Below, piece by piece: positions 34,002 to 43,044 of a DNA stretch of 64,000 nucleotides. How positions within the stretch are numbered: position 1 is the first letter of the stretch; every line of letters begins with the position of its first letter. Below the pieces are notes generated by a model, which ran no database searches, was not told where the DNA came from, and saw only the letters and a program-made list of their open reading frames with translations. Both the position numbers and the translations under genes were made by a program. Origin of the DNA: a virus; the IMG/VR virus record IMGVR_UViG_3300047552_001097, positions 1 to 64,000 of that record, one strand, 5' to 3'.

Positions 34002-36983
34002 ATGTCCATTCCATATATTAAATTCCATGAAGTAAATGATAGTACCTCACCTATATCTCCTAATGCTAGAAATAGAATTCTTATAGCTGGAGAGTTCTCT
34101 AGAGGACCAGCTAATGAGGTAAGGTTTATAGCTAACTATAAGGACTTCTCTGATAGATATGGTTCTGATAATGCTATAGGTTCAACAGCCTTCCAAGCTG
34201 CATGGGACCAAGGGGCTAGAGACTTTGCTCTATTAAGAGTTCTAGGAGCAGGTTCTCCAGCTAAGGGTTATATAGACTTTAATGGTTATGCCTCTAAGTC
34301 TAATGATATGGTTCTAGCTATGAGATTTATAGGGGACCCTGTTATTAGAAGTCTTAGAAAGATACCTACCTCTATTACTACAACTGGTAACTATGTAGGC
34401 TCTGTCTCTGGTAGATACTGGTTTAGAGTTGATGAGAAAGATGATAAAGGTTATTACAATGTAAAATACGTATTTGTACCTATTGGGATAGAGGGTTATA
34501 TAAACTGGTATCCACAGAGTAGAACAGACAAGAATTGGAGTGTAGACCCAACCTTTCCCTTTTCAACTATAGGTGCAGCTTTAATTCAAGAGACATCTAA
34601 TCTATCCTCTATATCATCTTCTCTTCTACAGTTAGTAGGAGCTGAGCCTATAGTGTTCTCTAACACTTGCTTAGATTTAGTACAACCAGGAATGACTTGT
34701 GGACAGGCTCAGGTTAATGGTTGGAAAGTTGTTATTGAAGTAGGGGATATGAGGTGGATATGGCATACTGATAGTGCAGGAGCTACTAAGTTACTAGATA
34801 AGAATAACTCTGGATATACAGGTAATATCCCTGTTATAGTTCCAGGTACTAATGGTGTTGCTTCCTTTAACACTATGGATGGAGTCACCCTAACCTCTAC
34901 CCAAACAGGACAGGATATACCTGCCTCTGGTCTATTTGCTAATTCTACTACTGCTGGAGCTATTAACCCATATATCATTCCAGTTACTGAATCCTTTATA
35001 TTCCATGAAGAGGATACTGGGGCTCCTATATCTGTGGATAATGGGGTGTTTGTTAGATTTGATAATGCTTCTACACAACAGTCTATTCAATTAATGAATG
35101 GGGATATGTGGACTGTTAGAGTTAACTTTGATAAGTTTGATATTCCTATTTATGATGGAGCAACCCCATCTCAAGTTGTTACTTCCATAATGGAGGTTAC
35201 TCAAGGTAGAGAGCCTATTGGGTTAGTAGAGAGAAATGAACTAGATAATGGTCTTATATTTGGTTTAGATGAGACTTTCTTTAATGGTTCTATAGGTAAT
35301 AACTATTCATATTATGTAGAACTAGCTGAACCAGATGGAGAGGTAATCACCCAAGCCTCCTTCTATAGTGGTGAGTTATATATTCAAGTTCCTATCAGAT
35401 ATGGCATATATATCAAACCAGGGGCTGTTGTTTCTTTAGTAGAGAGTGGGGGTATCTATGGGGTAGTTAATGTCTCTAACCCTTTTGACCCTAATGCTAA
35501 TAAACCTATTAGTAGAAACATCCTTAGTCCTAATACTAGAGTTACTAAGGTAGATGCTCCTATCTATGGTGGGGGTCTAGCTACTATATGGTTAGATAAA
35601 CCCGTGATATCAGACTTTGATAGTATAGGTCTATTCCATTTTGCTAATCCTAATGGTCTATCTATCTCTACCTATACTAGCTATATGGCTAAGTTTATGC
35701 AAGGTGGACAGAATGGTCCTACTAGAGCTTCTAGAGACTTATATACAATGGAGGGACTTCCCCTTGTATCTCTATTTGCTATATCAGAGGGAGCGTGGGG
35801 TAATAACTTAAGAATCTCTTTATATCCCTTTGATAACAAGTCTTTTAGATTAATGATAGTAGACCTTAATAAGAATAACTTTGACCCTCCTTTAGCAGAT
35901 GAGATGTTTAATGTCTCATTCGATAGGATAGATGAGCAGGGTGGACTTATAGACCTTTCTACATCTAAGTTTATAAGAGGGGTATTTCTACCTAAGTATA
36001 TTAACAGAAACTTTAATGTTTCATTATTAAGAAAGAGTCCTATGAGGTTAGCTGCACCTGATGATACAGCTACTGACCCTTCAGACTTTGCACATCCTGA
36101 GATGTTTGGTCCTAGAGTTCTATCTACTATTACTCTTGAAGGAGGCTTTGATGGTCCCCCACCTACTGATGCTGACTATATAAGAGCTATAGATTTATCT
36201 AAATCTAGTCCTGTTAATATGCTAGTTCTACCAGGTATATATAGTCCTGTAGTTAAACAAAGGATGATAGCTGCTGCTAATGGTGCTGATGAGTTTGAAG
36301 GTCTACGTATAGCTATACTTAATGCTCCTCCTAGATTAACTCCAGAAGCAGCTAGAGTAGAATCTATAGGTTATGACTCTAAGAGAGCAGTTCTATTAGC
36401 TGGATGGTCTACTTATGGTGGAGCTCTTAATGCTCAGAGATATGGCCTATCTCCAGATGCTCCCTATGCTGGGAAATTAGCTTCTATACCTATTTATGTA
36501 GGACCCCATGCTCGTTCTAGTAGTGGACCTGTATTTGGATTAGCTGAGGTAGATACTCAACCATACACTTCTAAAGCTCAATTAGAGATGTACCATGATG
36601 CAAGGATGGAGGTTATTATGTTAGACCCCATATCCCTATCCTTTAACTTCCTTAATGGTAGAACTACTAGTATGCTAGCTGCATGGGAGAAGGTCTCTTT
36701 TACTAGAGTAGTAGATATGATTCGTATGGACCTAGCTAGAAGTCTTAATCAATATAAGAGTGAACCTAACACTCCTAGATTAAGACAGAGGATAGCTTCT
36801 TCTATTGATGCTTATCTAGGAACTCTATTTAGAAATGGGGTTATAGCTCTATCTACTACAGCTAGTGTTAATGCTAATCCTCAGAATCCAGCAGGTATAC
36901 AAATTAGCTTCTCTGTCGTACCTGTGTACTCAGCGGATTATATAGATGTTTATATTAGTAGAGCTGATTTAGGAGTTTCATAA
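34002..36983 (+). CDS. Tail sheath protein
   Basis: The contractile sheath subunit, unusually large at about 993 aa (T4 gp18 has 659). The open frame reaches upstream to 33882, but this would overlap the previous gene by 101 bp. The ATG at 34002 (MSIPYIKFHEVND) matches the normal sheath N-terminus. Typical elements are RILIAGEFSRGP with YKDFSDRYG, and a C-terminal domain with YKSEPNTPRLRQRIASSIDAY, YLGTLFRNGVIAL and PVYSADYIDVYISR. The insert of roughly residues 150-560 is probably surface domains decorating the sheath. Confidence 0.9.
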   Translation: MSIPYIKFHEVNDSTSPISPNARNRILIAGEFSRGPANEVRFIANYKDFSDRYGSDNAIGSTAFQAAWDQGARDFALLRVLGAGSPAKGYIDFNGYASKSNDMVLAMRFIGDPVIRSLRKIPTSITTTGNYVGSVSGRYWFRVDEKDDKGYYNVKYVFVPIGIEGYINWYPQSRTDKNWSVDPTFPFSTIGAALIQETSNLSSISSSLLQLVGAEPIVFSNTCLDLVQPGMTCGQAQVNGWKVVIEVGDMRWIWHTDSAGATKLLDKNNSGYTGNIPVIVPGTNGVASFNTMDGVTLTSTQTGQDIPASGLFANSTTAGAINPYIIPVTESFIFHEEDTGAPISVDNGVFVRFDNASTQQSIQLMNGDMWTVRVNFDKFDIPIYDGATPSQVVTSIMEVTQGREPIGLVERNELDNGLIFGLDETFFNGSIGNNYSYYVELAEPDGEVITQASFYSGELYIQVPIRYGIYIKPGAVVSLVESGGIYGVVNVSNPFDPNANKPISRNILSPNTRVTKVDAPIYGGGLATIWLDKPVISDFDSIGLFHFANPNGLSISTYTSYMAKFMQGGQNGPTRASRDLYTMEGLPLVSLFAISEGAWGNNLRISLYPFDNKSFRLMIVDLNKNNFDPPLADEMFNVSFDRIDEQGGLIDLSTSKFIRGVFLPKYINRNFNVSLLRKSPMRLAAPDDTATDPSDFAHPEMFGPRVLSTITLEGGFDGPPPTDADYIRAIDLSKSSPVNMLVLPGIYSPVVKQRMIAAANGADEFEGLRIAILNAPPRLTPEAARVESIGYDSKRAVLLAGWSTYGGALNAQRYGLSPDAPYAGKLASIPIYVGPHARSSSGPVFGLAEVDTQPYTSKAQLEMYHDARMEVIMLDPISLSFNFLNGRTTSMLAAWEKVSFTRVVDMIRMDLARSLNQYKSEPNTPRLRQRIASSIDAYLGTLFRNGVIALSTTASVNANPQNPAGIQISFSVVPVYSADYIDVYISRADLGVS

Positions 36984-37015
36984 TTGATTATACTTATTCA
37001 CATTCATAAATTTAT

Positions 37016-37831
37016 ATGGCTTGGAAAGATACTTATTCACAATATACAGATTCACTTTATTGCTCTCCAGTTAATAATACGGGTCTAGACCCATTACAGG
37101 GCTTTGACTTCTTTGTATGGGTACAGGATGTATGTACTGGTAAAGTAGCATGGTTTGGTCTATTTCAATCTCTTACATTAAGTATTAGAGATGCTACAGA
37201 GACATATCTAGAGTTGGGTCAGAGATTACCCATTCACCTTAATGGTGAAATTCAGATAGCCTGGGTATTAGAACAAGGTCTAGTAGATATGAACTTTGTA
37301 GAAAGAGCCTTTGGTACTAGTTGTCTTAGAAGAGACATGTATATTACCAGAGGTCCTAGATTTCAAATATCCTTTGATGCCAATGCTCAAGAATTAGAGA
37401 ACTTTAATACAGGAAATGTGGTTGGTAAATTAGATAGAGGAAATACAGGGGGTCAAGGAACAGGTGGTACAGGATTAATTTCTAGACAAGGCTCAGATGA
37501 ATACTTTAGTTTTCCAGAGGCTGCCTATGCTACTAGAAATGGGGGACCTGATGCTGGTAAGAAAGGTCCTACAGCGGTAGGTAGATATGATGTACTTAGA
37601 TGTAAACTAGATTCTATATCCATTGGTATTATGCCCGGAAGAAGAGTAGTAGCTGTTAGATGGGAAGGTGTAGCTGAAGGTATATGCTTTGTACCAACTA
37701 GTGTTCAGACATTTAAAACTGATAGAGCCAGATTGGGTAATGCTTCTTCTGGTAACTTTGTTAATGGTATTGACTTTGCTAATGGAGCTCCTGGGGCTCT
37801 TACTACTATGACTGCTGGAGCAAGTCAATAA
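37016..37831 (+). CDS. Tail tube protein
   Basis: At 271 aa it directly follows the sheath gene, the standard order. The middle has the tube pattern ETYLELGQRLPIHLNGEIQI followed by WVLEQGLVDMNFVERAFG, as in gp19-like tubes. A Gly-rich loop (residues about 141-153) and a C-terminal Gly/Ala-rich tail are extensions. The tube surrounds the DNA channel and is driven through the envelope when the sheath contracts. A strong terminator follows, as expected for an abundant product. Confidence 0.8.
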   Translation: MAWKDTYSQYTDSLYCSPVNNTGLDPLQGFDFFVWVQDVCTGKVAWFGLFQSLTLSIRDATETYLELGQRLPIHLNGEIQIAWVLEQGLVDMNFVERAFGTSCLRRDMYITRGPRFQISFDANAQELENFNTGNVVGKLDRGNTGGQGTGGTGLISRQGSDEYFSFPEAAYATRNGGPDAGKKGPTAVGRYDVLRCKLDSISIGIMPGRRVVAVRWEGVAEGICFVPTSVQTFKTDRARLGNASSGNFVNGIDFANGAPGALTTMTAGASQ

Positions 37832-37848
37832 CCCCAACCTATTAATTT

Positions 37849-37890
37849 AAAAAGCTATCTTATCTATTAGAATAAATAAGATAGCTTTTT
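37849..37890 (+). terminator. Strong intrinsic terminator after the tube gene
   Basis: AAAAAGCTATCTTAT (37849-37863) pairs with ATAAGATAGCTTTTT (37876-37890), a 15-bp stem with a T-run on its 3' arm. It is followed immediately by the hub gene start at 37897. The A-tail to T-tail symmetry would let it work in both directions. Confidence 0.8.
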
Positions 37891-37896
37891 ATTTAT

Positions 37897-39903
37897 ATGA
37901 AACAATATAATCCAAATTGTTCAGTACCTGCTGCTGCCATTACATATGCTGGTGGGTTAACAGGTAATCAACCTATACTCTTTACCACTCAATACGGGCA
38001 TGTAGATACAGGAGTTGGTCCTAGTGGTACAAAGGAGGATAAGTATGCAGATAGACCCCTAGAATGGGCTATTAACTATATAAAGGTTACTATAGTAAGG
38101 GACTGGAGTAGTTCTATAGCTAATATCATGTTAACTTCTAGTATCCCCTCTAACCTATGTGATTGTCCTCCATTACCTAATCTATCTAAGATAAGAGGTG
38201 GTAACTACCCTTATCTAACAGTAGAGGATGAAATACGTATATACATGGGTTTTATAGGGGCAGTAGGTCAACCTATAACGGCTGATATGTTAGATGAGAT
38301 ACCAGTAGACCTATGTCCAGAGGGAGTGGAATGTGGGATACCTAGTGGTGAATCCTTTAAGCAAGACCCTAATAAACCCTTATGTCCTGTATTCTGGGGC
38401 TTTATAGATAACATCTCAGTATCCGCTGATATTAAGTCTGGATATAGAGTTCTTATTCAATGTAGAGATAGAACCAGGGTCTTTAGTGATACTAAGATAA
38501 TCTCTATCCCAGCTCTCTCAGGTAGAAGTAGAAACCTAACAGATAAAGGGGTTAAGACAGGTTTAGCTGATGGTAGAAGAGAGGACATTCTTATACAAGT
38601 AGCTAGAGCTGCTACTGGTAGACTATTTGACTCTACTGGTAATGTTCTATATCAATCTACTAGTAAGGATGGTAAATCAGATACATGTTGGAAACCTGTA
38701 ATAGGGGGTTCTGATTTATTAGAGGAGAATAAGTATCAGCCAGGGTGGGGGGAGTCAGGAGTTCAGTACAAGCCTTCAGAGTTAGGGGTTATGAGGTATA
38801 CAGGGTTTGAGGGGGATGTAGTAAGTGGGTTAACTAGAGTATCTCCACCAGAGGACCCAGCTTTATGGATAAGAGAGGCTATGTTTAAGATTATGCTTCC
38901 TTATTCAGAGCCTAGGTTCCATATGTGGGTACAGAGACCTCCCTTAGTAGCAGTGGCAGGAGCTGCTGTATTTCAGATAAAGGAAAAAACCCCCATAGAA
39001 GTAATGACCTTTCTAGCTAATTCAGAGGAGAGACCTACTGACTTCTATGCTTCTCATGTTAATGGGGATTTTATATTTGCACCTAGGATGTTAGATACTA
39101 GTGGATTCTATGACCCTAATAGATTCTATAGAACCTATTTCTATAATAGTTACCCCAGGACTTTATCTAGTAATCCCCCCTCCCCTAATCAGATGATAAT
39201 AAGCATGAGGTCTGTAACTTCATCTCTAGCAGCCTTTAATAGATATGTTCTTATAGATGCTACTACAGAAGGAGCTTCTAATGCTTTCCTAGATAAGCTA
39301 GTTCTATCAATGGAAACTACCCCTTGGTCTTTAGATGATAGAGATGTTAAACCTCCTTGTAGAGTTCAGATTATCTATGATGGTAATTTAACAGCTTATG
39401 GTAATGAGGACTATCAACAAGCGGGTGCAGCTATTACTGTAGCTCTATCTCATGCTAGAACTTGGTCTAAGGAGTTACAGGGTATACAAATAACTATAAT
39501 GGGAGACCCCACTCTATATCCTAATGAAGCTATAAGAGTTTATAATACAGTTCTCCATGATTATGCTACTAGCTTTAATCCTGGTACAGTAGAGAGTCAA
39601 CAAGTAGCTGTAGATAATTTAGCTAGAGTAGAGAGCTTGTTTAATGATGAGGAGTTTGTTAAGAAGGTTATGACTCTTTCCTCTAATAAGAAATATAAAC
39701 TAGATAACTTTGATAGTCAACAGGCTAAGACCTTAAAGGATGAGGCTAATGCCCTTTTTAATAGTCATATGATTCAATCTAATAAAGACCCAGATAACCT
39801 TATTCTACCTGTCTATAAGATAAGGTCTGTACAACATACTCTATCAGTAACAGGTAACTCCCCAGGCTTCTTTACTAAATTAGAATGTATAGGGGATTAT
39901 TGA
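37897..39903 (+). CDS. Baseplate hub protein (gpD/gp27-like)
   Basis: This 668-aa protein has the hub fold signature: EDEIRIYMGFIGAVG around residues 110-124 and FWGFIDNISVSADIKSGYRV near 167-186, continuing LIQCRDRTRVFS, as in late-control gpD and T4 gp27-like proteins. The C-terminal part includes VQIIYDGNLTAYGNEDYQQA and GIQITIMGDPTLYPNEAIRV, which look like the second barrel. The trimeric hub joins the tube to the spike. The next gene encodes the spike, which supports the call. Confidence 0.75.
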   Translation: MKQYNPNCSVPAAAITYAGGLTGNQPILFTTQYGHVDTGVGPSGTKEDKYADRPLEWAINYIKVTIVRDWSSSIANIMLTSSIPSNLCDCPPLPNLSKIRGGNYPYLTVEDEIRIYMGFIGAVGQPITADMLDEIPVDLCPEGVECGIPSGESFKQDPNKPLCPVFWGFIDNISVSADIKSGYRVLIQCRDRTRVFSDTKIISIPALSGRSRNLTDKGVKTGLADGRREDILIQVARAATGRLFDSTGNVLYQSTSKDGKSDTCWKPVIGGSDLLEENKYQPGWGESGVQYKPSELGVMRYTGFEGDVVSGLTRVSPPEDPALWIREAMFKIMLPYSEPRFHMWVQRPPLVAVAGAAVFQIKEKTPIEVMTFLANSEERPTDFYASHVNGDFIFAPRMLDTSGFYDPNRFYRTYFYNSYPRTLSSNPPSPNQMIISMRSVTSSLAAFNRYVLIDATTEGASNAFLDKLVLSMETTPWSLDDRDVKPPCRVQIIYDGNLTAYGNEDYQQAGAAITVALSHARTWSKELQGIQITIMGDPTLYPNEAIRVYNTVLHDYATSFNPGTVESQQVAVDNLARVESLFNDEEFVKKVMTLSSNKKYKLDNFDSQQAKTLKDEANALFNSHMIQSNKDPDNLILPVYKIRSVQHTLSVTGNSPGFFTKLECIGDY

Positions 39904-39935
39904 TAGTATATAAAGGATATATATAAATAATAATT

Positions 39936-42572
39936 ATGTATAACGATGATGGAGAGTTAGGAAGAAGAAGGCAGTATAACAATAGGATGGAGAGTTCTAC
40001 TAAAGCTGTAAGGGGTAACTTTGAGATTCTATATGGGAAGATAGTGGGACTTATAGGCGCTGAGAGTTATGAACATAAAGGGTTTAACTATCAAGTAGAG
40101 CTTATAGATACAGGACAGTATATTTTATGTAGAAGGTTACTACCCTATGCTTCATATGAGGGAGTAGGAGTTTATCATCCAATGGAGGTAGGAGACCCTG
40201 TAGTAGTAGCTGTTAAGAATGGGGTTATGAGAGATGGGTTGATACTAGGCTCTTTTTTTACAGAAGGTAACTACGAAGAGTTCTATGTAGATGGATTAGG
40301 TGGAGAACCCACTCAATATAATCAGGGGACTCTAAGACAGATGGAGAATAATGCTCCTAGTGTTCATCCTAATAGAGTGGCTCAGCCAGACTCCTTCTTT
40401 CATATAGTAGGGGGAAAGAATGTATTAGAGGCATTCCATGACCCCTCTCTTACTGATGGAAGTATAGATAAAAGGGCTCTTAAAAGGAATCAACCTGTAT
40501 CCATAGAACTAAAGAATAGATTAGGAGACTGGTCTCAATGGGTTTCTGGGGATGCTATTATCTACTCAGACCAGGCTATTATTCTTGCTTCTAGTATGAG
40601 TGGAGCTTCTATTTGTAAGAAGCAAAAGGAGATGGTAGAGTATTATGAACAAATGGCTAAGGACTTAGAATCCTATCTATCCGATAGTAGGTCCTATTCC
40701 CCTATTGATTTATCTCAGGGGGTAACAGGTTTAATATCTGTTACTACAGAGGGGAATATTCCTTTAACAAGTGAGTTAGATGAGGATAAGAGGGTAAAGA
40801 TTAATAAATCAAAGGAGCATAGGTTAAGAAGATATATAAATGGGTATGAGAATCCAGACTTTCTACAATGGGCCCCTTTTATTGAATATCATTTAGTAGA
40901 GATAAAGAGGTTAGCAGAGGAGGCTAGAAAGGGGTTAACTAATTGTAAGGAGAGTGAGTATTTAGTTAATAGAGAAACAGAGGTTAGTAAAGAAATAAAT
41001 AAAGAACTACCCTCTAATGACCAATGTCAGGTTCTATCAGATAATGGTGCAATAGATGATAAGTATATAGAGTCATTAGCTGAGCATTCTATATGTAAGA
41101 AAGGGAATACTAAACACTATCCTTATGTAAAGTGGAAGGCTAATAAAGAAGACTTAGTTAAGTTAGATAGTCTAGCTATTAAGGGTAAAGAAGAAAGGTT
41201 AATTCATAAGGATATAGTTACTCCTTTAAAAGAACTCTTTGATAAAGCTAAGAAAGTTGGTATTAATCTAGCAGCTACTTCTAGTTATAGAGATGAAGAT
41301 ACTTTAGAAGATTCAAATAAAAGAACTTGTACAGACCTTGATGAGACCTCTATCAAATCAGTTGCCCCTTATACTCATAGTGAGCATATAACTGGTTATG
41401 CTCTGGATATTGTAGATAGAGATGATGCAAGTACCCATTCCTTAGATAGTAAGGTAAATAGTAAAGCCTGGGAGTGGTTAGGTAAGAACTTAAAGGATTC
41501 GGACTTTGAGTTGTCATTCCCTAAAGATAATAAACAGGGAGTAAACTATGAACCTTGGCATATTAGATATATAGGAGATAAGCTCCCTAAGTTCTTAGCA
41601 GTAATGTTTGCCTATACAAGGGGTAACACTGATTTAATTAAGGAGTTAGTAGGTAAGTTATGTAAAGATAGACCCCCAGAGTCTAACTCTAATACTAATA
41701 AAGGGAAAGATAGAAGTGATTTAGATATTGATTTACTTATAGATAAGGTCACTAAGGCTAATCCTACTCTAGTCTCTGATAAGACTGGGATTCATTCTTT
41801 TGGAGTAATAGGTAAAAAGACTTTTTTATCTAAGAAAGCTAAAGAGAGTATAGGTCCAGCATCTATTATTAAGTTGAATATAGCTCTAGCCTTTGATAGT
41901 TTGATGAAAGGAACTCCTTTAACTCAATTAAAAAGAAAGTTTGATATAAGTAAATTTCCCATTGAGGTTATAGCTGAGGGAGACTCTTTTAATGGTAGGT
42001 CTGTATTCCTTTTAGAGAATCTAGTAGAAGCTATGTTAAAAGATAGTTCTAATACTGCAACTAATATTCTTTTTCTTTTATTAGGGGAAAGAGATGATGG
42101 TAGGGGTAACTCTGTATTTAATAGAGATAAGTCTAATGAAACTCTAAAGGGAACTAGTCCTTCTACTGAGTTTAATAGGTTATTATCTTCTACTAGTGAA
42201 GCCGAAAAAGCTAAGGATACTACCAATAAATCTACAACGGAGGATGCCCTTAATGCTATGTATAAACTAGCTATATCTAATGTTCCATTAACTAAGGAGA
42301 TTAGTATTCCCGCATTAGGGGAAGCCGAGAGACCTTCTGGATTACAGAAAGTAGAGCTTAATAAGATAGGTTGGAATAGTTATGCTAGTGGTAATGTTTG
42401 TTTATATAAAGGTAAGAAAGGAAGGTTTGTTATAGGTGGATTTACTAACTATGACCCATCTAAAGAAACAGACTATGACTTAAAACTATTAACTCAGGCT
42501 TCTAATTTAGCTATTAAAGCTCTAGAAAGTGGTATTGAATATATAGAACAAATGGAGATAGAGGGATTTTAA
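39936..42572 (+). CDS. Hub spike protein with VanY carboxypeptidase and beta-lactamase-like domains
   Basis: Residues about 25-130 form a gp5/VgrG-like OB fold (FEILYGKIVGLIGAE, then VGDPVVVAVKNGVMRDGLIL). Residues about 400-560 are a VanY/M15B D,D-carboxypeptidase: SEHITGYALD gives H484 and D491, and EPWH gives H542, the usual zinc ligands. Residues about 590-870 resemble class A beta-lactamases and related D,D-peptidases: SIIK (S643, K646), SSN (704-706) and KIG (810-812) match SxxK, SDN and KTG. I did not find a clear E166 equivalent, so peptidoglycan binding or transpeptidase-like hydrolysis is more likely than antibiotic hydrolysis. The arrangement suggests a spike that clips cell-wall peptides. 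Confidence 0.82.
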   Translation: MYNDDGELGRRRQYNNRMESSTKAVRGNFEILYGKIVGLIGAESYEHKGFNYQVELIDTGQYILCRRLLPYASYEGVGVYHPMEVGDPVVVAVKNGVMRDGLILGSFFTEGNYEEFYVDGLGGEPTQYNQGTLRQMENNAPSVHPNRVAQPDSFFHIVGGKNVLEAFHDPSLTDGSIDKRALKRNQPVSIELKNRLGDWSQWVSGDAIIYSDQAIILASSMSGASICKKQKEMVEYYEQMAKDLESYLSDSRSYSPIDLSQGVTGLISVTTEGNIPLTSELDEDKRVKINKSKEHRLRRYINGYENPDFLQWAPFIEYHLVEIKRLAEEARKGLTNCKESEYLVNRETEVSKEINKELPSNDQCQVLSDNGAIDDKYIESLAEHSICKKGNTKHYPYVKWKANKEDLVKLDSLAIKGKEERLIHKDIVTPLKELFDKAKKVGINLAATSSYRDEDTLEDSNKRTCTDLDETSIKSVAPYTHSEHITGYALDIVDRDDASTHSLDSKVNSKAWEWLGKNLKDSDFELSFPKDNKQGVNYEPWHIRYIGDKLPKFLAVMFAYTRGNTDLIKELVGKLCKDRPPESNSNTNKGKDRSDLDIDLLIDKVTKANPTLVSDKTGIHSFGVIGKKTFLSKKAKESIGPASIIKLNIALAFDSLMKGTPLTQLKRKFDISKFPIEVIAEGDSFNGRSVFLLENLVEAMLKDSSNTATNILFLLLGERDDGRGNSVFNRDKSNETLKGTSPSTEFNRLLSSTSEAEKAKDTTNKSTTEDALNAMYKLAISNVPLTKEISIPALGEAERPSGLQKVELNKIGWNSYASGNVCLYKGKKGRFVIGGFTNYDPSKETDYDLKLLTQASNLAIKALESGIEYIEQMEIEGF

Positions 42573-42574
42573 TT

Positions 42575-43042
42575 ATGAAATATAAACTATTAGTTGTTAT
42601 ACATGAGTCTTTAATAACCTTTGAAGAAGTGTTAGAACTAGTGCAAAGTTCTAATATTCAGGGGACATATCATTCATTTATTAGAAGAGATGGAGAGATT
42701 ATTTATTTAGAGGAGTCTACTAAGAATGTAAATGCAGCTATGGAATCTTCTTTTAATGGAGAAGAAATACTAGGTTCAGTAGACCCCTTTGCTTATCATA
42801 TATGTCTAGAAAGTCCTATTAACTGTCCTATTAAAGCAAGAGAACATCTAGGATATACAGACCAACAGTATTACTCATTAGCCTGGTTGATAGCTAGTTT
42901 AAATCCAGAATCTAATAGGATAGTTAAACATAAGGATATAGACACTTCTGGAACTATTTATGATCCTAGGAGTTTAGATATTTTAAGGGTTAAGTCTGAT
43001 ATACCCAAGTTCCTAGCTCATGTTAAACCTATTACTATATAG
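42575..43042 (+). CDS. N-acetylmuramoyl-L-alanine amidase-like protein
   Basis: This has the layout of Amidase_2/T7-lysozyme enzymes at 155 aa: VVIHES (H10), YHSFIRRDGEIIYL, AYHICLES, QQYYSLAWLIASL and a C-terminal KHKDIDTSGTIYDPR (H119, D130). H10 and H119 are the likely zinc ligands, with D130 in place of the cysteine of T7 lysozyme. The enzyme would cut the bond between muramic acid and the stem peptide. It has no signal peptide and lies between spike and lysozyme genes, so it is probably virion-borne or tail-assembled rather than a plain endolysin. Confidence 0.75.
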   Translation: MKYKLLVVIHESLITFEEVLELVQSSNIQGTYHSFIRRDGEIIYLEESTKNVNAAMESSFNGEEILGSVDPFAYHICLESPINCPIKAREHLGYTDQQYYSLAWLIASLNPESNRIVKHKDIDTSGTIYDPRSLDILRVKSDIPKFLAHVKPITI

Positions 43043-43044
43043 AT

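Noticed and set aside
39936-42572. Antibiotic-resistance beta-lactamase
   Set aside because: The domain is fused to a tail spike and lacks an obvious E166 equivalent; a cell-wall role is more likely.
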